From Hyphomicrobiales bacterium (lineage in GTDB: Bacteria > Pseudomonadota > Alphaproteobacteria > MED-G09), in the NCBI GenBank assembly GCA_028339975.1, contig JAOLDG010000006.1:35570-99569 (forward strand): a DNA stretch of 64,000 bases. The letters are read 5' to 3'. The position numbers and the translations under genes are program-made. Positions 59,826 to 64,000 of this stretch are shown piece by piece (positions within the stretch are counted from its first letter, which is position 1; every line of letters starts with the position of its first letter). The notes beneath the pieces are model-generated. The model saw only the letters and a program-made list of their open reading frames with translations. It was not told where the DNA came from and did not search any database.

Positions 59826-60773
59826 TTATTCTCTAAGCTCTTTCGGTATTTTAAAAGAAATATTCTCATCAGCAATAATATTTTTCTTAATTGTAGCTTT
59901 AAATTTACTTTTAAATAAATCTAAAAATTCATTTATTAATATTTCTGGTGCGCTAGCGCTAGCGGTAAGGCCTATTGATTGAAAGTCCTCCATCTGATCC
60001 CAGTTAATAGATTTAATCTCAGAAATTAGAAAAGTATTTTCACAGCCAGATTGACTAGCCACCTCAACTAACCTTATTGAGTTCGATGAATTTTCTCCTC
60101 CTATCACATAAATTGCATCACATTTTTTTGCTATGCTTTTTACTGCTGCTTGCCTATTTGTAGTTGCGTAACAAATATCCTCTTTTGGTGGCTCGATTAG
60201 TTTTGGAAATTTTTCTTTCAGATTCTTTATTAACCTAGCTGTATCGTCTACCGATAGTGTTGTTTGGGTTATTAAAGCTACTTTATCAAATTCTTCAGGC
60301 TTAATTTTTTTAATATCATTTGTATTCTCTACTAAGGTAATTGAATCATATGGTATTTGTCCCATTGTGCCATCAACTTCTGGATGTCCTTTATGCCCTA
60401 TTAGAAAAATATGCGCACCACTCTCATAATGTTTTTTTGCCTCTATATGAACCTTCAATACCAATGGGCATGTAGCATCTATAAACGGCATTTTCTTATC
60501 ATTAGCCTCATCCTTAACTGAGGATGCTACACCGTGAGCTGAAAATATTACCCTAGCATCTTTAGGGACATCGTTTAATTCATCAACAAAAATAACCCCC
60601 TTGCTTTCAAGATCTTTTACAACCCATGGGTTATGTACAATTTCATGCCTTACATATATTGGAGGACCATATTTTTCTAGACTTAATTCTACAATATTTA
60701 TAGCTCTCTCAACACCAGCGCAGAAACCTCTTGGATTTGGTAAATATAATATTTTTTCAATTTTTTTATTCAT
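59826..60773 (-). CDS. ispH: 4-hydroxy-3-methylbut-2-enyl diphosphate reductase IspH
   Basis: IspH makes isopentenyl and dimethylallyl diphosphate from HMBPP with an iron-sulfur cluster, the last MEP step. Cluster cysteines are in PNPRGFCAGVERAIN, FIDATCPLVLKVH and the later SQSGCENTF region. ATTNRQAAV and GGENSSNSIRLVEVA are also typical. The start is the ATG at 60773 (315 residues, family length); a GTG three codons earlier has no better site. The frame ends where thrB begins. Confidence 0.96.
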   Translation of the reverse strand: MNKKIEKILYLPNPRGFCAGVERAINIVELSLEKYGPPIYVRHEIVHNPWVVKDLESKGVIFVDELNDVPKDARVIFSAHGVASSVKDEANDKKMPFIDATCPLVLKVHIEAKKHYESGAHIFLIGHKGHPEVDGTMGQIPYDSITLVENTNDIKKIKPEEFDKVALITQTTLSVDDTARLIKNLKEKFPKLIEPPKEDICYATTNRQAAVKSIAKKCDAIYVIGGENSSNSIRLVEVASQSGCENTFLISEIKSINWDQMEDFQSIGLTASASAPEILINEFLDLFKSKFKATIKKNIIADENISFKIPKELRE

Positions 60774-60862
60774 TTTATTCACAGGTTAAACTACGGTACA
60801 CTTTTATTACTTATAAACATTTTTTCTTTATAGTTTGATATAGAGTTTGGGAAAAGTTAATT

Positions 60863-61315
60863 ATGTTAAAATATACTATCTTAGCCATAATAATTATTAC
60901 AGTTTCATCCTGCAGTTCATCAAATTTTGATTTTGATCCAGGGGCCTGCCCACGTGCTGCAATTATGGAAGGATCTGAATCCAGCTCATTTAATGGCTTA
61001 AAAATTGAATTAAATCGTACGGTAATGATTTGTGAATACAATGTTCGAAAAAAGAAAATAGACTTCAATGTAGGGATTCTCGGTGATATAATTGGAGGAA
61101 ATAAAGGTATTGCTAGCAATATTGATATACCTCTTTTTATAGCTTTTATTGGACCAAATGACGTTGTTATCGATAAATGGATTAAAAATAATACCATTAA
61201 AGTGTCTTCCAAAGAAATTTCTTCATTCAGTATAGGAATTGAAAACCTTCAGTCAGATATAATGGAAGGAAGAACAGGCTCTTCTTATAAGGTTTTGATC
61301 GGTATTCAGAAATAA
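60863..61315 (+). CDS. Small lipoprotein of unknown function
   Basis: A 150-residue protein I do not recognise by function. A signal peptide with lipobox ends ITVSSC, so C17 would carry the lipid and the protein would sit in the inner or outer membrane facing the periplasm. The mature part has one pair of cysteines (C29 near DPGACPRAAIM and C58 near VMICEYN) that could form a disulfide, then a beta-strand-rich stretch. It lies between ispH and the glycine riboswitch, in its own unit. Confidence 0.75.
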   Translation: MLKYTILAIIIITVSSCSSSNFDFDPGACPRAAIMEGSESSSFNGLKIELNRTVMICEYNVRKKKIDFNVGILGDIIGGNKGIASNIDIPLFIAFIGPNDVVIDKWIKNNTIKVSSKEISSFSIGIENLQSDIMEGRTGSSYKVLIGIQK

Positions 61316-61366
61316 TTAATAATAATTTGCTAATAAAAGAATCATAGTAAAGTTATTCCTGTATCT

Positions 61367-61568
61367 GCGGGAGAGACTACTTTTAGCGCCGAAGGAGCAA
61401 CCGCCCTCGGAAACTCTCAGGCAAAAGGACCGCAGTTACATTAGACTCTGGAAAGCAAATCGTTATGATTTCACCCACGGGGTAAGTATTTTTATACGAA
61501 ATCTCTCAGGTTCCAAAGACAGAGGAGGGCAGGTTTTTTATAAACCTTTTATCTGTCTTGGAGTCTTG
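61367..61568 (+). promoter_or_regulatory. Tandem glycine riboswitch before gcvT
   Basis: Two glycine aptamers stand in series. Aptamer 1 runs from GCGG (61367-61370) to CCGC (61430-61433) and has the conserved GCGCCGAAGGAGCAA and AACTCTCAGGCAAAAGGAC. Aptamer 2 closes with CTCTG (61446-61450) and CAGAG (61522-61526), and has CACCCACGGGG and AATCTCTCAGG. Downstream, AAGACAGA (61518-61525) can pair with TCTGTCTT just before the ribosome-binding site at about 61560, competing with the P1 helix. A weak AGGTTT/AAACCT hairpin with a T run lies between. Glycine would turn the gcv genes on. Confidence 0.93.
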
Positions 61569-61569
61569 T

Positions 61570-62700
61570 ATGTCTGAATTATTAAATGAAAATTTTCATA
61601 TTGAAAAAACATCTCTTTTTGATTTCCATAATCAAATGAATGCTAAAATGGTATCATTTGGAGGATACTATCTTCCAATTAATTATGCTGGCGGTATTAT
61701 CTCTGAACACATTCATACTAGATCTAAGGCTAGTATTTTTGATGTTTCCCATATGGGACAAATTGAAATAAATGGACCCTTTATTATGGAGGCCTTAGAA
61801 AAAATTCTTCCTATTTCTTTTTCAAAAATGCTTCCCGGTAAAGTAAAATATACACAATTTATTAATCATGAAGGAAAAATTATTGATGATTTAATGGTAC
61901 ACCGAACTGATAATGAAAATAGTGTTTGGCTGGTTGTTAATGCGGCCTGTAAGGAAAAAGATATTGAACATCTAAGGGCAAGCTTAAATAAAAATTTTGA
62001 TATTAACTTAAGAAATGATCTATCCCTAATTGCCATTCAGGGTCCTAAAGCAGAAGAATCTTTGTTAAAATTAATTCCGAGTCTTTTGAATATGGATTTT
62101 ATGTCTAGTAACTGGACTAACCATAAAAACTATAAGATTCTAGTAACGAGATGTGGCTATACAGGCGAAGATGGATTTGAAATTTCCGTTCCCAATAAAT
62201 ATGTAACATCTTTTACTGAGTCACTTTTAAAGAATCCTGATGTCAAATTGGCAGGCCTAGGTGCAAGAGATTCCCTTCGCTTAGAGGCAGGTTTATGCCT
62301 TTATGGGCATGATATTAGCTTAAAAACCTCACCAATAGAGGCGGGCCTTAAATGGTCTCTTTGTAAAGACAGAGTAAGTAGCGCAGATTTTATTGGCGGT
62401 AATGCAATTAGAGTTGAGGTGAATAAAGGACCTGTAAGAAGTTTATTAGGGTTTCTTCCTAAGGGTAGGGCTCCTGCAAGGGAGGGAACTTTAATATATG
62501 ATTCTAATGATAACTTAATAGGCGAAGTTACTAGCGGAGGTTTTTCTCCTTCACTTGGTGTTCCCATATCAATGGGTTACATCAATACTCCGTCATTAGA
62601 TCAAAAAGAAATTTTTCTAGACGTGCGTGGAAAAAAAATACCTGCTGACGTAGTCAAGCTTCCATTTGTGCCGCACAATTATTTTAAAAAGGGGGATTGA
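61570..62700 (+). CDS. gcvT: Glycine cleavage system T protein (aminomethyltransferase)
   Basis: GcvT moves the aminomethyl group from lipoylated GcvH to tetrahydrofolate, releasing ammonia. The start KTSLFDFHNQMNAKMVSFGGYYLPINY is the family signature, followed by FDVSHMGQIEI, RCGYTGEDGFEISVP and a C-terminal GEVTSGGFSPSLGVPI. Start is the ATG at 61570, six bases after GGAG, giving 376 residues; a TTG at 61558 is less likely. It is the first gene after the glycine riboswitch, and gcvH starts at the next base after its stop. Confidence 0.97.
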   Translation: MSELLNENFHIEKTSLFDFHNQMNAKMVSFGGYYLPINYAGGIISEHIHTRSKASIFDVSHMGQIEINGPFIMEALEKILPISFSKMLPGKVKYTQFINHEGKIIDDLMVHRTDNENSVWLVVNAACKEKDIEHLRASLNKNFDINLRNDLSLIAIQGPKAEESLLKLIPSLLNMDFMSSNWTNHKNYKILVTRCGYTGEDGFEISVPNKYVTSFTESLLKNPDVKLAGLGARDSLRLEAGLCLYGHDISLKTSPIEAGLKWSLCKDRVSSADFIGGNAIRVEVNKGPVRSLLGFLPKGRAPAREGTLIYDSNDNLIGEVTSGGFSPSLGVPISMGYINTPSLDQKEIFLDVRGKKIPADVVKLPFVPHNYFKKGD

Positions 62701-63072
62701 GTGTCTGATATTTTTTATACTAAAGACCATGAGTGGATAAAAGTTAATGGTAATGAAGGAATAGTAGGTATTACAGCTTATGCCAGTGAACAATTAGGGG
62801 ATATAGTATTTGTCGAGTTACCCCAGAAAGGTACGATTTTTGATCAAGGCAAGGATGTTGCCGTTATAGAATCGGTTAAGGCTGCAAGTGAAATTTATAA
62901 CCCAACATCTGGAGAAATTATTGAAATCAATTCGTCTTTAGAAGAAAACCCAGAAATTATAAATGATGACCCTCTGTTGGCTGGCTGGCTTTATAAAATA
63001 AAAATTAGTAACAGCGAAGAGTTGAAAAACTTAATGAATGAAGAAGATTATAAAAAATTAATTGAAGGATAG
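62701..63072 (+). CDS. gcvH: Glycine cleavage system H protein
   Basis: GcvH is the lipoyl carrier that shuttles the methylamine group between the P, T and L proteins. The lipoylation lysine is K60 in ESVKAASE, and the start FYTKDHEWIKVNGNEGIVGIT is typical. Length 123. It starts with GTG directly after the gcvT stop and ends three bases before gcvPA. Lipoyl attachment enzymes are not in this window. Confidence 0.97.
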   Translation: MSDIFYTKDHEWIKVNGNEGIVGITAYASEQLGDIVFVELPQKGTIFDQGKDVAVIESVKAASEIYNPTSGEIIEINSSLEENPEIINDDPLLAGWLYKIKISNSEELKNLMNEEDYKKLIEG

Positions 63073-63075
63073 AAA

Positions 63076-64000
63076 ATGAGATATTTACCACTTACAAATG
63101 AAGATAGAGCTGAAATGAGGGATGTTATTGGTATATCAAATATCAATCAATTATTTGCAAATGTTCCAGAAACAGTTTCGTTGGATCCAAATTTTAATAT
63201 ACCAAATCACAAGACCGAGATGGAGGTTGAGAGAGTATTATCAAAGATTGCTGATAAGAATATTAACTCCAATAAGGTTCCTTTTTTTTTAGGGGCTGGG
63301 GCTTATAAACATCATATTCCGGCAACAGTTGATCATATGATACAACGTTCAGAGTTTTTAACATCTTATACACCCTACCAACCTGAAATTTCACAAGGAA
63401 CACTTCAATATTTATTTGAATTTCAGACACAAGTCTCATTAATGATGGGAATGGATGTATCAAATGCATCTATGTATGATGGCTCTACCTCAACTGCTGA
63501 AGCCGTATCGATGGCTAAAAGAATTACAAAAAGAAATAAAGTCATTCTTTCACCAACACTCCACCCTCAATATGCTGAAGTAATAAACACCCTAATTAGC
63601 TCAGATGAGGATTATGTTGATTATGAGTTTTCTGAAAAATTTGATATCAGCTCATTGATTTCAAAAATAGATGAAGGTGTCTCTTGTGTTGTAATCCAAA
63701 ACCCTGATTTTTTTGGATCATGCCACTCTTTAGATCAACTAGCTGAGTATATTCATTCGAAAGGCGCTCTTTTAATAGTTGTTATTAATGAGGTTATTTC
63801 CCTCGGCATGATGAAGAGCCCAGGGTCCATGGGGGCAGACATAGTCGCCTGTGAGGGCCAATCATTGGGGAACCCTCTTAATTTTGGCGGTCCTTTCATA
63901 GGTCTTATGTCAACAAAGAATAAATATGTCAGACAACTTCCTGGGAGAATAGTAGGGGAAACAAATGATGTGAATGGAGAGAAAGGGTTTGTATTAACAT
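63076..64000 (+). CDS. gcvPA: Glycine dehydrogenase (decarboxylating) subunit 1, truncated by window end
   Basis: The first 308 codons of the N-terminal half of the split P protein. It opens MRYLPLTNEDRAEMRDVIGI, and continues with FLGAGAYKHHIPATVDHM, FLTSYTPYQPEISQGTLQYLFEFQT and ASMYDGSTSTAEA, all typical of GcvPA. Together with GcvPB it decarboxylates glycine with pyridoxal phosphate, the PLP lysine being in the second subunit. The frame stays open to the end of the window, so its true end is unseen. Confidence 0.95.
   Translation, partial: MRYLPLTNEDRAEMRDVIGISNINQLFANVPETVSLDPNFNIPNHKTEMEVERVLSKIADKNINSNKVPFFLGAGAYKHHIPATVDHMIQRSEFLTSYTPYQPEISQGTLQYLFEFQTQVSLMMGMDVSNASMYDGSTSTAEAVSMAKRITKRNKVILSPTLHPQYAEVINTLISSDEDYVDYEFSEKFDISSLISKIDEGVSCVVIQNPDFFGSCHSLDQLAEYIHSKGALLIVVINEVISLGMMKSPGSMGADIVACEGQSLGNPLNFGGPFIGLMSTKNKYVRQLPGRIVGETNDVNGEKGFVLT

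Noticed and set aside
59947..59966. A short alternating palindromic stretch CGCTAGCGCTAGCG
   Set aside because: It lies inside ispH and simply encodes an Ala-Ser-Ala-Ser run. It is not repeated elsewhere in the window.
60811..61212. A 133-codon reverse frame opposite the small lipoprotein
   Set aside because: The + strand frame has a convincing signal peptide and lipobox. The reverse frame has no such features and no conserved domain.
1..64000. CRISPR arrays, insertion sequences, prophage or integrase genes
   Set aside because: I found no regularly spaced repeats, transposase, integrase or terminal inverted repeats on either strand.

Overview
This window comes from an AT-rich, tightly packed alphaproteobacterial genome with a streamlined look. 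The class is inferred from gene neighbourhoods I know from Alphaproteobacteria: dnaG-rpoD-tRNA, mutY-DUF721-dsbA-smc, an F0 operon atpI-B-E-b'-b that carries the duplicated b subunit, xseB-ispA-dxs, ispH-thrB-rnhA and tadA/rluB/rsmD. The base composition, short gaps, many gene overlaps and absence of mobile elements suggest a marine free-living lineage, but no gene here fixes the order or genus. I see no rRNA, CRISPR array, insertion sequence, prophage or origin. No stretch over 300 bases lacks a gene or RNA element. The longest clear spacer (37590-37768, 179 bases) shows nothing I can name. Apart from the housekeeping sigma factor I see no transcription regulator.

Layout: 1-3807 holds the end of a GatB/YqeY-type protein, primase and sigma-70. 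A tRNA with anticodon CAT, most likely tRNA-Ile2, follows. 3931-10167 has EttA, then a reverse-strand block with the lipid-transport proteins MlaC and MlaA, a CysQ-type phosphatase, PmbA/TldE and MutY. 10197-17090 runs forward: a DciA-like protein, a DsbA-like protein, SMC and the F0 part of ATP synthase. 17091-29612 mixes MoaB, a divergent uracil-DNA glycosylase homologue, ETF-ubiquinone oxidoreductase, IspE, a long-chain prenyl diphosphate synthase, a TrmN6-type methyltransferase, a dimeric-type glycyl-tRNA synthetase, a PPDK homologue without its C-terminal domain, an SDR, NadC-NadA and YgfZ.

29651-46511 is the most metabolic and accessory part: dihydroorotase with a duplicated start region, an AcuI-like reductase, class II DAHP synthase, a CoA-transferase/citryl-CoA lyase pair, a large metzincin-like protein with a probable type I secretion C-terminus, two acyl-CoA dehydrogenases, an acyl-CoA ligase, two metabolite or RNA modification enzymes (TadA, Sua5/TsaC), RluB, RsmD and a metallo-beta-lactamase-fold hydrolase. 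46529-60773 has xseB-ispA-dxs, aroC, fabI, pdxH, a second metallo-beta-lactamase-fold hydrolase, tldD, thrC, a dipeptidase, YqgE, a peroxiredoxin and rnhA-thrB-ispH. 60863-64000 has a small lipoprotein, a tandem glycine riboswitch and the glycine cleavage genes gcvT-gcvH-gcvPA, the last cut by the window end.

Pathways that recur across the window are isoprenoids (dxs, ispE, ispH, ispA, ispB), threonine (thrB, thrC), aromatic amino acids (DAHP synthase, aroC), NAD (nadA, nadC), acyl-CoA oxidation feeding ETF-ubiquinone oxidoreductase, and glycine oxidation under riboswitch control. Best leads for follow-up are the C-terminally truncated PPDK beside a dimeric-type GlyRS, the metzincin-like exoprotein with a missing third zinc ligand, the CoA-transferase/citryl-CoA lyase pair, DnaG with most zinc ligands replaced, the duplicated coiled-coil segment in SMC, the duplicated ribosome-binding/start segment before dihydroorotase, and the almost total lack of spacing between convergent genes.
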